Source: Arion vulgaris
Taxonomy: Eukaryota; Mollusca; Gastropoda; Stylommatophora; Arionidae
Assembly: GCA_020796225.1 (NCBI GenBank)
Contig: CM036756.1
Location: 64,657,644 to 64,721,643, forward strand
Direction of reading: 5' to 3'
DNA length: 64,000 nucleotides
Shown: positions 11,310 through 22,532 of the stretch, in pieces
Layout of the letters: the number at the start of each line of letters is the position of its first letter
Numbering within the stretch: the stretch's first letter is position 1
The notes under the pieces: model-generated
Told to the model about the DNA's origin: nothing
The model's input: only the letters and a program-made list of their open reading frames with translations
Databases searched by the model: none
Made by a program: the position numbers and the translations under genes

Positions 11310-11510
11310 AATTTTACGGATGATTGAAGTAGAAGAGAGCAGTAGGGGAAGGCCTAGACAGACCTGGAGAAGAGAACTGGAGGATGATATTAAAAGGATA
11401 GGTAAAACATGGAAAGAATTGGAAGGGATGGCAAGAGAGACGAAGAGCTGGAAGAAGTTTGTAGAAGACCTGTTCTCCGTTGGGAGTTGAAAGATGATGA
11501 AGTGGTAGAA
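11310..11510 (+). mobile_element. LINE-g-like C-terminal tail
   Basis: Translation gives GRPRQTWRRELEDDIKRIGK, then TWKELEGMARETKSWKKFVE (one frame change), a LINE RT C-terminal tail. Decayed. Confidence 0.6.
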
Positions 11511-12292
11511 GATTGATTAGCAGTTCTATATCATGCATAATAAGGGGATATTCTTCGGTCTCTTCGCGACTCTCTGTTGGATGAGAACACTAAAATCGAT
11601 GTTGAATCGATCAAGCGATTTAAGCAATTTTGAGTTACCCGTTGTTCAAGTCGAACTGGATGCCTGAGAGGCAGAGTGAGAGGTGTGTTTAATCAGCGAG
11701 CCACAGGAACCATCAGTATGCATACTCTTCGATATCTATTGGGGAGACTGAGCACATATGGGTCTGCCCGGAGTGCAATGACGTCTGTTTAGTAACCAGT
11801 AACCAGTATATGTTAAGACTTCTTAACAAAAGGGTGATAAGGCTAAATCATATAACATACTTGGTTGAATAACAAGAAAGGATTGATCGATAATGAACGA
11901 GAGAAGTTCAAAGAAAGACACAAAACAAGCAGAGAAGACAGAAAATGAATAAAATTTCTCGTGAAGAAACTTCGAGATCGCTGCGGATAGAGGAGTCATC
12001 CCTCGGGAGAGTTCATTATCTCAATGGTCTAGTTCTCAGTGCCACTTTCCAACAAAAAAATAAAACTAGTTAGGATATCGTTCAATATCTGACCTAAAAC
12101 CAGGCACACTGGGCTGTTCATTGTGATATGAAGAAATATACTGGCCTTTAAAAATAAAGATAGTCTTCACTAAAGAAGATTCTAAGTTCGATTAAACTGA
12201 TGGTAACTTTTCCCCCAATGTTTAAAATCGTTACTCAGTTCAATACGACTCAAACCAATTAAACGACTACTTCCATCTTGTGAAGTCAGTTC
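11511..12292. other. No gene seen
   Basis: No supported exon; AT-rich, with short pieces that resemble LINE sequence (AGTTCAAAGAAAGACACAAAA at 11907 recurs near 12325). Confidence 0.4.
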
Positions 12293-12735
12293 TTGTTGCT
12301 GGAAGATTCTAATTATAGAAGCTTCAAAGAAAGACACAAGACTAAGACACAAGAAAGAAAGATTACAACATGTGAAATGAGATGTCTACGAAAAGCTGTC
12401 AACGTTACGAGGAGAGATAGAGTGAGAAACGAGAATATCAGAAGCATCGTTGGTACTATACCATACATTCAGTACATCGAGAAGCAAAGAATCAAGTGGT
12501 TCGGCCATCTAATGAGAATGGAACCACATTTACTACCATCACGTGCCTACAATAATCGACACTTAGGGCGCAGAGCACGAGGCAGGCCAAGAACACGATG
12601 GATAGATAACATCTCAGAGTACTTGCGAAAGCATGGACTGACAACGTCAAGCGCAACACACCTGGCACAAGATAGAAAACTAACTCTCCCCACAACGCTT
12701 CACGGCAAATGTGGTTAAGATAAGATAAGATAATC
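12293..12735 (+). mobile_element. LINE-b C-terminal fragment
   Basis: A 141-codon open stretch encodes the C-terminal part of a non-LTR reverse transcriptase: MRCLRKAVNVTRRDRVRNEN, IEKQRIKWFGHLMRM, GRRARGRPRTRWIDNI. The WFGH and RGRPR..W blocks characterise the tail after the RT domain in RTE/Jockey-like LINEs. It ends in (GATAA)n at 12718-12735. The RT catalytic core is absent, so it is 5'-truncated and dead. Confidence 0.8.
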
Positions 12736-12789
12736 AAAGAAAGAATATAAGAAAAGACAATATTTTCCGTGTTAGTTAACAATCTTTCT

Positions 12790-13890
12790 TGTTCGTTTCT
12801 CCTTCTCTCTAAATCTATTTTATCTCACAGCGTAAGGATCAAAGAGAGTTATTGAACAGGATTTTCTGTGAGCTTCATAAACGGTGTTTTCCGTCACCTC
12901 TGTTGTTTCTGAGGTCACCTTTTGCATGGACGGCCTTTCGCTTTGTATCCACTATATCGGAGTAACGTTGCTCTTTTTGGTGCACACTTTTTATTGCGAG
13001 TGCAGAAAGCTGGATTTTGTCATGATTGATGTTCCCTTCGACAAGAATCGCAATTCAAGTGATGAACAGTTTTGTGTTGCTACAATAGCGACGGCCATAT
13101 GCATTTTATGCGGTGCAGGTTGCTTTTTGTGGCGGTACGCGGCTGTTTCATTCTGGAATTAGTTCACACAGAAAACATTTCACAGTTATTGGCATTTCGT
13201 GTGATTTTCATTGGCACAGGAACGGAGCAATTATGGGGTGACCCGTTGCAGTGAAGTTGGAACCGTACTTATGAACTATGAACTTTCTGTTGGTAATCTG
13301 CTTATGATGCCGAACCATTTAAGTTGTTGTTTCTTGAGGAATTTTAGAACTGATGTTCTCCCACTATTTTCCCGAAGTCTTTACTTCAAAACAAGTATCT
13401 TCTTTTATACTCCTAACATTCTGCGTAAACACTTCGTCTCTGTCGTGACTAGTTTTCTTCTTTCGTTTGATGTTAGCGTCCAGGTTTTGCACACCTTCTC
13501 TTTCTTCTTCGTACCCTCCACATCGACCACTTGTTAGCCACACTTTGTGACTTGTATGTGATCTAAGCCTAAGAGCGATTATACGTTGTGCCAGTTATGC
13601 GCCTACAAGTAGGCCAGCACATCCGATTTCTGCGACGCTTTTTATTTACTAGGGTAACTTTCCTAAGTCCCTACCTCAGTCGCCTCTTACGACATGCTTT
13701 TTAGTTCGTAGTGTTGCATTCCTTTTCTCCCCTTGCAATTCCCGGCAACACACGGGCGCAGGCTTGGCACTGATAGCGTAATGATGGGAGAAAGATTGTG
13801 TTGTACAGCGCTCTTTTAGTGTTCATGGTGACATGTTCAAATTTGGTGCAATATCTCCTTTGATTTGATTTGCTTTATAGCATCTATGTT
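12790..13890 (-). mobile_element. LINE-a fragment split by SINE-B copy 2
   Basis: Same element as 9636-10090 and 54630-55020. SINE-B copy 2 (13493-13758) interrupts it. The uninterrupted order is seen at 9999-10035. Confidence 0.6.
13493..13758 (-). repeat. SINE-B copy 2
   Basis: Reverse orientation, starting ACCTTCTCTTTCTTCTTCG. Flanked by an imperfect 12-bp duplication CAGGTTTTGCAC (13481-13492) and CAGGCTTGGCAC (13759-13770). The other LINE-a copies (10002-10013) have this segment only once, which supports insertion. Confidence 0.8.
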
Positions 13891-13984
13891 GGATTTCGTT
13901 AGTTATTCTTCCATTCATTCGTCTTAAATCAGCATTATTGGAACTACCGATACTGAACTTTCAAAGAAAACAGACTATTCAAAG

Positions 13985-14390
13985 TAACGTCCGTGTGGTT
14001 GCCGGCGCCCGAATTCGGGGTAAAAAATAGAACCACTGTTACCTTTCCACATGCTGTTTACATCGATGTGGAGGTTTTGGCTGGGACTAGCTACCCCACC
14101 ATGTAAAAACATTTAACTTTAATAACCACAGACAAACGCATGAGAGCTGCCAATGCCTTGGTTGTGAACCTATGTCTCTCCCGCCTGCGCAGCGTGATCG
14201 TAGTGCGTTGGACGACGGGTGACAAGCTCCATGTGAGTGCGGTTCAATTCCGCGGGCTGGCAGAAAAGCCACAGGTTCTCCAGATTTACGGTGTTCGTGG
14301 CACCGAAACGAAGGGTTACGATTTCCATGGCACCGAGCCGAAGAGCTGAAAGCTCAAGTGCTTCTGGATCAGGAAAAACACAAAAAAAAA
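13985..14390 (+). repeat. Retroposon with SINE-A/B-like head and different body
   Basis: The first 60 bp (CCGTGTGGTTGCCGGCGCCC, AAAAATAGAACCACTGTTAC) match the SINE-A/B head. The body then diverges (GGGACTAGCTACCCCACCAT) and ends with two short GGCACCGA repeats. The GGCTAGCTACCTCA motif at 49015 marks the same junction type. Confidence 0.5.
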
Positions 14391-14949
14391 CCTATGCCTT
14401 CTAGGAGGTTATGGGGTAAAGGAAAAAAAGATGCTAAATTTTCTAATTGAAATCGACCTAGTTACGAATATTGGGCTGCTGAACGGATAGTGGCTACGTA
14501 CCAAGTAATAACAAAGTAGCGAATACTTTTCCTTGGTCATACTCTTCACTTTTCGATTCAAAAATAGAAGGTATTTGAAAAACGAACCATTACTATTCGC
14601 ATTTCTCAAGTGTTCATTATATTGAAATAAGTGAAAACAAGACGCATACCGTCACAGTTCTCTGTTTATTTTGTCTGTCAACGACTGTTTGAGATAAGTA
14701 CTTATAATGATGACCGCATATAAAATATCCGTTCATCTTCTCACTTGGTTTGTATAAACTTCCAGCAATCAGACACCGATTCCTGCTTCGACGTCTCACA
14801 GTCTCGTATAAACATAAAGACTAGAGAGTGTCTAAGTTTATTCTGATCAAACAGCAACGAACATCAAACCACGATTGTGTGTGTGATGGTACTGTGTGTT
14901 CAGATATAATGGACGACAAATAGTCACGTTCTAGTCATAGTTAGTGGTT
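14391..14949. other. No gene seen
   Basis: AT-rich; no exon, repeat or RNA recognised. Confidence 0.5.
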
Positions 14950-15382
14950 TCTTCTTCTTCTTCTTTTGTCAGCACACTGTTACCGGGTTGTTAACGCAGC
15001 CTCGTGGTTTTATGTATTTGTCTTGCGCTTCTCTGGTGACTTGTGTGATGGTTTTCTTAGTCCCCTGGTAGAATCCAACTACGTTATCTATCCACCTTTT
15101 CCTCGGTCTTCCTCTCGCCTTCCTTCCTGATATTCTGTTGTGGAAAGTTTCATAGGCAGTTTGGTCTGTTCGTATTCTTACTAAATGGCCAAACCACTTC
15201 ATTCTCTGTTTCGCTATATAATTCAAGCACGGTCTTGTTCCAATCCTTTCTCTGATGCTGGTCTTCTTTACTCTGCCGATTCTTGTGTTGTTGGTGACTT
15301 TGCGGAGACATCTCTTTCGCATGTTGAGAACAAGGAGTTTTTTTGCAAGAACCCCAGAGGAAGCAACGGAAGCAAAGATTAT
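14950..15382 (-). mobile_element. LINE-b C-terminal fragment with (GAA)n tail
   Basis: Reverse strand encodes MRKRCLRKVTNNTRIGRVKK, IAKQRMKWFGHLVRI and GRKARGRPRKRWIDNVVGF, as in the 12.3-kb copy. It ends on the reverse strand in (GAA)n at 14952-14967, the same tail type as SINE-A and SINE-B. The 5' side runs into the palindrome at 15383. Confidence 0.8.
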
Positions 15383-15671
15383 GATCAAGAAATAAACAAT
15401 GTACAGGTATTAAGAGCTTCCGAAAAACAAATAGACAAACACAAGATTCGAACCACTTACCATCCTTTCTTGACACCCATCGCCTAGCCTAGCAATACGA
15501 GCGTCCTTACGAACACTCTGAATGGCTCGCTGGTTGTGTTCGTAAGAACGCTCGTATTGCTAGGCTAGGCGATGGGTCCCGTAAGAAATGATGGTAAGTG
15601 GTTCGAATCCTGTGTTTGTCTATTTGTTTTTCAGAAGCTCTTATTACCTGTACATTGTTTATTTGTTGATC
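15383..15671. repeat. 289-bp near-perfect palindrome with tRNA-like B-box
   Basis: Two arms of about 135 bp face each other around position 15527. Left-arm landmarks (TTCGAACCACTTACCATC, CGCCTAGCCTAGCAATACG) reappear inverted in the right arm (GATGGTAAGTGGTTCGAATC, CGTATTGCTAGGCTAGGCG). GGTTCGAATCC is a B-box, so the arm is probably a tRNA-derived retroposon. A decayed relative is at 17880-17955 (CACAGGATTTGAACCATTAA). Confidence 0.8.
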
Positions 15672-15884
15672 ATTTCGTATGTTGCTATTTTCTGTGTATG
15701 TTTCTTATTCATTGTCCATGTTTGGCATTGGTAACATAGAGTGGGTATGAAGATGCTGTTGATCAACTGTTGTTTAGCTGTAGTGATTTATTGGAAATGC
15801 TTTATATCTTCTCATTTTAACGTGGAGCTTTCTGCTGTTGAATATTGACATGTGTGTGTTAGCGTAACATCTTGAAAACTTCCT

Positions 15885-16284
15885 TCTTCCATCGCTCCAT
15901 ATCCACCACTTGTTAATCACTCTGTGTGATTTGTATGTGATCTCGTATGTGCTAGTCTAGTAACCATAGGCGCATAACTTGGCACAACGTATAATCGCTC
16001 TTGGGCTCAGATCACATACAAACCACAAAGAGTGGTTTAATAAGTGGTCGATAAAGAGCGTTCGCGGAAGAAGTAGTATGTGATCTGAGTCTAAGAGAGG
16101 TGGTACGTTGTGCCAATTATGTGACTACAAGTAGGCCAGTATATCCGATTTATGCGCTGCTTTTTATTTACTAGTGTAGCATCCCTACTGCCTACATTAG
16201 CCGCCTCTTACGACATGCATTGTAGGTCGCAGTGGTACTATTATTTGCTTCCCTTTCTGGGCCCGGTACCACATGGGCGGCTTG
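15885..16284 (-). repeat. SINE-B copy 3, with a nested SINE-B
   Basis: The outer copy is in reverse orientation and split. The inner, 5'-truncated + strand copy occupies 15944-16075 and is flanked by an 11-bp duplication GTATGTGATCT (15933-15943 and 16076-16086). This is a clear SINE-into-SINE insertion within one family. Confidence 0.8.
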
Positions 16285-16345
16285 AGAAATAATTGCTGTT
16301 TCTTGTTTCTCACCGTTCAATCTAGAATCTGAAATCGAACGTTTT

Positions 16346-16528
16346 CATAGGCGTTCATACGTTAAGACAAGGAGGAGGGAAGAGCGAAAGTGCCACCCCG
16401 GGAAAAGGATTTTTCCTAAAACAGTTTCTATGCGAATCTGATTTTCTCCATTTTTGCGTGGTAAACTACCAATTAACTTTTTTTATAATTTTGTTCCTCT
16501 CTAAAAAAAAACTATGCAGACGCCCATG
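16346..16528. mobile_element. hAT-like MITE, family 2, copy 1
   Basis: 183 bp, termini CATAGGCGTTCATA and (inverted) CATGGGCGTCTGCA. Flanked by a perfect 8-bp duplication AACGTTTT (16338-16345 and 16529-16536). A second copy is at 24479-24670. Confidence 0.75.
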
Positions 16529-16837
16529 AACGTTTTATAGACATAAAGGGTAGACCATTATCAGACTGTGGGTCTGCCAGTCTGTGGTTTCTATTTGATA
16601 CGATTCAGCATTTCAATTAACTTAATCTCAGTTTGCAGACACATGGATAGAGATTGTAAACTAACTTTGCGGGAACGTCAGAACATTCCAGACTAAACTG
16701 AAACTATGAGGAAGTAATCTGTGTAAACTATATACTAATTTCTTTGCAAGACGTATTAGAACAGATTAGAACAGAAAACTTCTCGTTGTTAATTTAACCA
16801 GACATGACTTTTTCTTCTGCGATCACCCGCTGTGAAT

Positions 16838-17020
16838 TCAGACGTTAGTCATCACGCCTGGTATTGCCCTTCTGACTGAGTTTTGCGTGAGGCCTGCTTA
16901 CCATTTGACAGGTTTCCCTCACAATAAAGGCGAGCCTTCACCGTCTTCAGAGGTACTTGAATATTAGATGTTTCAAGTGTGATCACCTCGTACCCACGGA
17001 ATTTTTACGGGCAGTGAGAG
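16838..17020. repeat. Interspersed repeat R1, copy 2
   Basis: Similar to 4186-4450; see that entry. Class unknown. Confidence 0.45.
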
Positions 17021-17217
17021 TTGTTGAAGTGCGAATTCTCTATCAGATTTCCTGCCTGTTTCTGCCTGTGGTGAGGTCGCTCCGTACGCATCGTTAGATA
17101 AACACTCTTTAATTATCTTTTTTATGCCGTATATTTGGGTTAGCAGATATGACGATACCGTCAATAATATTCACAGTCAGTTGATGGAAGGATTCAAAGT
17201 CATTGCACTCTAGTAAC

Positions 17218-17640
17218 ATACAGTCTCTGTGGCGTAGAGATGAAATTCTCGCTTCCCGTTCCAACTGTTCTCGGTTTGCTCCCTAGCTGAGCCATCAGGA
17301 TATTCTTCTAGAGATCTCTGATCACAGTGTAGATGAGATCGAGTTCCTAGTTCTATCGTAGATGGACAATATGTTCCGTGTTCACACTGAGCACGTGAAA
17401 AACCCTGGGGTTCAAAATCGAGAACTGCATATTTGAGAGACGCTGACCGGGAAAAATTCATTAGAATATTAAAAACTACAAAATATTGTCACCATCTTAC
17501 AACTTACATCCGTGACTCTCGCCGGTGCTACAAAGCTCGTGCACTGCCGTTGATATCTTCCTGTTTAAGAAAGAGATCGGAGCCCACATGGTTATTCTCA
17601 GAAGTGCAATGATGATGGTCATATCAATCAATCAATCAGT
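17218..17640 (+). repeat. SINE-G copy 2
   Basis: Starts with a weak tRNA-like head (TCTCTGTGGCGTAGAGATG, B-box-like TCGGTTTGCTCC), followed by the same body as copy 1, the AGATCGGAGCCCACATGG signature and a (TCAA)n tail. Confidence 0.75.
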
Positions 17641-17954
17641 ATATCAATAATTGTTTTCTCTGTCGTCCTCTGTGTCGTCCGTCTCCCATAATTTTTTTTA
17701 AAAATACATTTTTATTATACATAGACAGAAAATTGGAATGTTGTATAATGCTATAAACGACCATTGTGTATTTTTAATGTGACCACTACTTAGATAAAAA
17801 AAACACTGAACTCAAAAGAGGACCACGACAATTCAGATGAGAACCACTGCTCTATATGAAGCGCCCCTGATTGTAGTATATAGACTATTGAACAAATATT
17901 AGGTGCTTCCGGGAAAAAACCAAATTACCAAACACAGGATTTGAACCATTAACC

Positions 17955-18255
17955 TTCATTGCACCGGGTTTTTAAATCGAAGGATTGATTTCATTGCATC
18001 GGGTTTTTAAATCGAAGGATTGATTTCATTGCACCGGGTTTTTTAATCGAAGGATTGATTTCATTGCACCGGGTTTTTAAATCGAAGGATTGATTTCATT
18101 GCACCGGGTTTTTTAATCGAAGGATTGATTTCATTGCACCGGGTTTTTAAATCGAAGGATTGATTTCATTGCACCGGGTTTTTAAATCGAAGGATTGATT
18201 TCATTGCACCGGGTTTTTAAATCGAAGGATTGATTTCATTGCACCGGGTTTTAAA
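17955..18255. repeat. 35-bp tandem array made of SINE-D 3' ends
   Basis: About nine copies of a 35-bp unit (TTGCACCGGGTTTTTAAATC then GAAGGATTGATTTCA). The reverse complement of the unit matches the terminal segment of SINE-D at 690-738. It joins directly to a reverse-oriented SINE-D body at 18250-18445. Confidence 0.9.
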
Positions 18256-18445
18256 AGACCATATTTCTCGGTCCCTCTCCGCAGAAATGGCACACCACCT
18301 GCCGAGAGTATTGCACGAATAACAATCCTAGGGAAAAACTCTGGAAAAAACTACACTCGTGAACAGAAGGCCGCGGTCCAGATTCAAACCCACGACCTGC
18401 GACTCGCAAGGCAAAGGGCTTAACCACTCAGCCACATAGACCTTC
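18250..18445 (-). repeat. SINE-D copy 2
   Basis: Reverse orientation. Tail side borders the 35-bp array; head side has the B-box (reverse of GATTCAAACCCACGACC) and A-box (reverse of TTAACCACTCAGCCACA). Same element as 495-738. Confidence 0.8.
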
Positions 18446-18655
18446 ATTACTTACAGCACCCATTTCCTAGCCATACAGACGGGTGTTTTTATGAATACAA
18501 TCAGCAAGCTCTCCAAAAAAAAGAGCTTTATTAAGTTGTCTTTTGTAAACAGCCTCAATACAAAACACAGAATAATCGGGTCAGATTCGATTGAACAGTG
18601 TTTGTACAAACATATGCGGTAAGCTTTCCGTGCGTGTATATATGAGACTATTAGT

Positions 18656-18900
18656 GAGCATCTGTAGCTTAAGCGATAGTGACCTCGATCACAACCCAAG
18701 TCTACCTAGTTCAAGCTCCGCGGAGGAGAAATTTGGAAACAAATTAGTTCCCTTGAATTTTTAAGAACTGTAAAAATAGATCTCGCTGTTCAGAAAGCAA
18801 TGGCAAACTACTGATCGTATAAGTGGTGCCTAGAGAAATCACAACTCGTTTACTGTTGTTGATGGCTACGTCCTGTAAAGGATACGCCTCGATTTTCATG
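18656..18900 (+). repeat. SINE-C copy 1, tRNA-derived
   Basis: tRNA-like head (TCTGTAGCTTAAGCGATAGT, B-box-like AGTTCAAGCTCC), body CAGAAAGCAATGGCAAACTA, 3' tail CCTGTAAAGGATACGCC then GATTTTCAT. Other copies: 46146-46375 (+), 44455-44660 (-), 61793-62030 (-). Confidence 0.75.
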
Positions 18901-18993
18901 TGTCATATACGAGACGAAACAAGAGCATGCAGTGATGCACACACGTATATACACATAACATACATGCTCACACGTATACACATATTGATATAA

Positions 18994-19161
18994 CCAGTGG
19001 CGGCTCGTCATTAAGGGCCAGTGGGGTCGGCCCCACCAAAAATAATGTCTAACATGTATTTATTATTTTATAAATTAAAATATAACCTAACCTAAACACC
19101 ATGATTTTCCCGAAAATTTGAGTCTGGCTCCACCAACAAATATGAGCCCGAGCCGCCACTG
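18994..19161. mobile_element. hAT-like MITE, family 1, copy 2
   Basis: Termini CAGTGGCGGCTCGT and CGAGCCGCCACTG. Flanking 8-mers GATATAAC (18986-18993) and TATATAAC (19162-19169) match at 7 of 8. Internal sequence is inverted relative to copies 1 and 3. Confidence 0.8.
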
Positions 19162-19569
19162 TATATAACATACATGCATACATCATGCATGGACAGCTTC
19201 AAGTTTATTATAACAAGAGAATAAGTAGAACTCTCTTGTCTCACAGATGGTAGTACAAGTTTTCCTTGACAAGTGTTCACGCTTGTCAATACAAGATAAA
19301 CAAGGAGAAAAGGAGAATGTAAACAGCGAAGGACAAAATCTAAAACAACCTGAGCTTTCAAAACAAATCTGACGAGGGTTGTTTACTTATTTAAGTGGGG
19401 ATGATGTACAGAAAGCACGAGTGTGTGTGTTTGTGTGCTCGTGCGTGTTTATGCGAGATGGCGATTGATTAGTTGTGTGAATATGTGTGTTTATGTATTT
19501 TTGAGTAAGTTTGAGACGAGATGTGTGTTATTTTGGGTGTGTAAACGACAGAGAAACGTTTGTGGTGAG
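19162..19569. other. No gene seen
   Basis: AT-rich, then TG-rich low-complexity sequence. No exon recognised. Confidence 0.5.
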
Positions 19570-19582
19570 GGAGTATAAACCT

Positions 19583-19622
<40 letters not shown>

Positions 19623-20280
19623 GTGTATTTGTGTGTCAGTTAAAGCGTGCATGTGATAGATGATAATAAAGATGCATGTGAGTGCGTGAGAATGTGTGTT
19701 TGTATGGATGACTGCTGCGGTGAGGGAGGCAGATAGATAGACAAACAGACCGACCGACAGAGAGATAGAGAGAGGTAGGTAGATTAGACCGACGGGCGGC
19801 GGGCGGGCGTATGGTCGGGCGGACGGACGAACAGACAGACAGAGAGACAAACAGACAGAGATAGAAACAGGAGGGCAGGCAGACAAACAACGAGAGAGAG
19901 AGGTGGTAGGTAGGAAGGTAGGCAGGCAGGCGGGCGGACAGGCAAATAGATAGATAGATGGTAGACAGACAGACATACAGAGAGAGAGAGACAGACAGAC
20001 AGACAGATATACATATATATTAGATAGATAGACAAATAGACAAACAGACAGACAGGCAGGCAGACAGGCAAGCAGACAGACAGATCGATAGACAGATATG
20101 TAGACAGACAGACAGGTAGACAGATATATTAGATAGATAAATAGATAGGTAAGTAGATATGTAGGTAGACAGGCAGGCAGGCAGGCAGTCAGTCAGTTAA
20201 TTAGTCAGTTAGCTAGACAGGCAGGCAGAGAAGCAGGCAGGCAGACAGGCATACAGACAGACAGACAGATATACATGGAA
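19570..20280. repeat. Compound GA / GACA / GATA / GGCA microsatellite
   Basis: (GA)n at 19585-19618, a degenerate stretch, then about 560 bp of mixed GACA, GATA and GGCA tetranucleotides. Reverse-strand ORFs rich in Leu, Ser, Cys and Val across it are by-products of the repeat. Confidence 0.9.
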
Positions 20281-20546
20281 TAAAAGAGTGCAGGACTTTC
20301 TAAAGCAGAGTTCTTATATTTAGAAAATATACGACAAAGATACCATCACTCCAACACACACTTAAAAACAAACCTATCATGATAGCCTTGTTCAACAATG
20401 TCTTCTAACACAAGTTCTGCTTTTTCTAAACTTCTACAAAAAAACTGACACTGGATAGAAAAACAATCAGAATATTTTAAATACGAGAACTAGACCTGGG
20501 AATCAGCGAGATCAACGAAACGAAACAAATATTTTAAAGTGTTTAT

Positions 20547-20813
20547 GTTCTTCTTCTTCTTCTTTTTCTTTGAGTTCGTTCTTTACAACCAATTGTAATC
20601 ACTCTTTGTGATATGTTTGATCTTTGCAAAGAACGCGTATACGTTGCACATTGGTTTGGTAGGCCCCTAAACGCATAGACTTCTACACGTTTAGGACACG
20701 TGCATCCGATTTCAACCAATCCTACTTAGACGCCTCTTACGACATGCGTGGCAGGTAACAGTGGTTCTATTCTTTACACCCCAAATTTGGGACCCGGTAA
20801 CCACTCGGGCGAG
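20547..20813 (-). repeat. SINE-A copy 4
   Basis: Reverse orientation, (TTC)n start, TAACCACTCGGGC end. Flanked by AGTGTTTAT (20538-20546 and 20814-20822). A SINE-B head fragment (CAGTGTTACTATTCTTTGCT) follows at 20860-20912. Confidence 0.85.
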
Positions 20814-20912
20814 AGTGTTTATAAGAAAACACTTCTTGTTTGATTTGTACACTTCTTGTCGCAGTGTTACTATTCTTTGCTTCCCTTACGGGCTCCGGCA
20901 CCACACGAGCGC

Positions 20913-21289
20913 TATTAATATTATTTTATTATCATTATTGTTAATATTATTAGTGAAATTGCCCCTACGGTGCCCACGTCTACACAGTCATTAATCAGAC
21001 GCGCCCCAATATATATAAAAACGTTGGACATAACTGTACTACAGTCTTCCATGTTGAGTAACTGCAGGGAAGATCATGTAATAATGTGGCTAAAAGGATA
21101 ATGAACTCATTAATTAAGTAAATAATGACATCTTCCTGTTGTTCTGCGTTCGCTCAAGAGTCTGCACTTACACAAAACCACTTTCAGGTTTAATCTTATT
21201 AGTGTAAGTCTGTTGTATTGCTAGTTGACAATGTAGTTTCCGTATTTGTGCATTTCGGGCCAGCACATCCAATTTAGCGAGAGCCGCAG
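20913..21289. other. No gene seen
   Basis: No exon or repeat assigned. Confidence 0.4.
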
Positions 21290-21475
21290 TAGCGAAGTTG
21301 ATGCTTCTTAGGTCGTGCATGATTCCTGGAGTACGAGACAGGAGACGACCAAGACGAAGGTGGCAGCAGGACATCAAATAAACCTTGAACATGACGCTGG
21401 AAGAGGCGGAAGAACTTGCAAGAGTTTTTCAGGTGGGCTTTGATGAAAACGATGTTTCCTACTACATGCTACCAC
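21290..21475 (+). mobile_element. LINE-d C-terminal fragment
   Basis: + strand reads RRRPRRRWQQDIK, then TLNMTLEEAEELARVFQ, the same tail as 39570-39900 (RQSWQQDIKETLNMVLEVTG). Confidence 0.6.
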
Positions 21476-21520
21476 TTGAATATGCAAGAACAAACACATT
21501 TTATTTCATTCTTATATAAA

Positions 21521-21689
21521 TCTTCTTCTTCTTTGCGTTCGTTCTTTACGACAAATTTTAATCACTCTTTGTGATATGTTTGATCTTTGCCAAAAGAACT
21601 GTATGACGTTGCTACATTGGTTTAGGTAGGCCCCTAAACGACACTAAGACTTCTACATGTTTAGGACACGTACATCTGATTTCATCAAT
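21521..21689 (-). repeat. SINE-A copy 5, 5'-truncated
   Basis: Tail and middle only (about 169 bp). Flanked by a perfect 10-bp duplication CTTATATAAA (21511-21520 and 21690-21699), so truncation happened at insertion, as in target-primed reverse transcription. Several single-base indels relative to other copies. Confidence 0.85.
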
Positions 21690-21699
21690 CTTATATAAA

Positions 21700-21905
21700 A
21701 AATGAGAAAATTGAAGTATTTTGGACATATAAAGAGACATGAAGGGTTGGAGAAGAGTATTATGAAAGGAAGCATCCCGGCAAAGAGAAGAAGAAGATCA
21801 CATAGAAGTTAGATTTATGATGTAACTGATTATTTGAGCAGCGGCTGCAGATACAGAGCATTTGGCCTATGAGTGAGATAGAGAGAGAGAGAGATAGAGA
21901 GAGAG
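21700..21905 (+). mobile_element. LINE-d C-terminal fragment with GA-rich tail
   Basis: Reads MRKLKYFGHIKRHEGLEKSI then KRRRRSH, as at 56839-57038. Followed by GA-rich low complexity. Confidence 0.65.
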
Positions 21906-22532
21906 AGAAATTCCATATGACTGATATTGTGGCAAAGTCTGCTCAGTTGAAGCTTAGATGATAGAATTATCGACAACCTTAAATGAGATAATTGAGGATA
22001 ATACAAGAAAAGAAAATACCAGGCGAAGCTGGATAGCAAAGTTAGTTTCCAGAAAAATCTATTACGATGACTTACATTACAGTTTCTTGTACATATACAT
22101 TATGTCCATAATATGCAACCATTCTGTGATTGATATATGACTGTTTGATATGAAGTTGAAATTATTGCGCCCATGGGTCAACATAGGAATAATTGTATCC
22201 AACGAGTAAACTGCCAGTTGTCGAAGCCAATGATGATGAACTCGAGTCACATGGGAAATCGTACAGAACAACCCAAAAACGCATTGCTTTCACATGCGTA
22301 TGAGTCATCATAATTTTCCTTAACTTCTCTAGCTCTACCAGTGGACAAACATTAGCTCAATGTTTGTGTGAATAGTTTAAAATTTAGGTTTTCTCCAGCA
22401 CTGTTATCCTTGTATTTCTTCTTTTTTTTTTAAATAATGTATTAATCTGCAGATATTGGCTATTGACAGCCATATTTATCTAACACTAACAATTTTCATT
22501 TTTCTCAGCTTGACAATAATAGTATATATTAG
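21906..22532. other. No gene seen
   Basis: AT-rich unique sequence up to the satellite. No exon recognised. Confidence 0.5.

Noticed and set aside
12884..13537. Three overlapping + strand ORFs of 60-108 codons
   Set aside because: They are antisense to a LINE-a fragment repeated elsewhere without conserved + strand frames.
19581..20071. Reverse-strand ORFs rich in Cys, Leu, Ser and Val
   Set aside because: Products of the GACA/GATA microsatellite read in the complementary strand.
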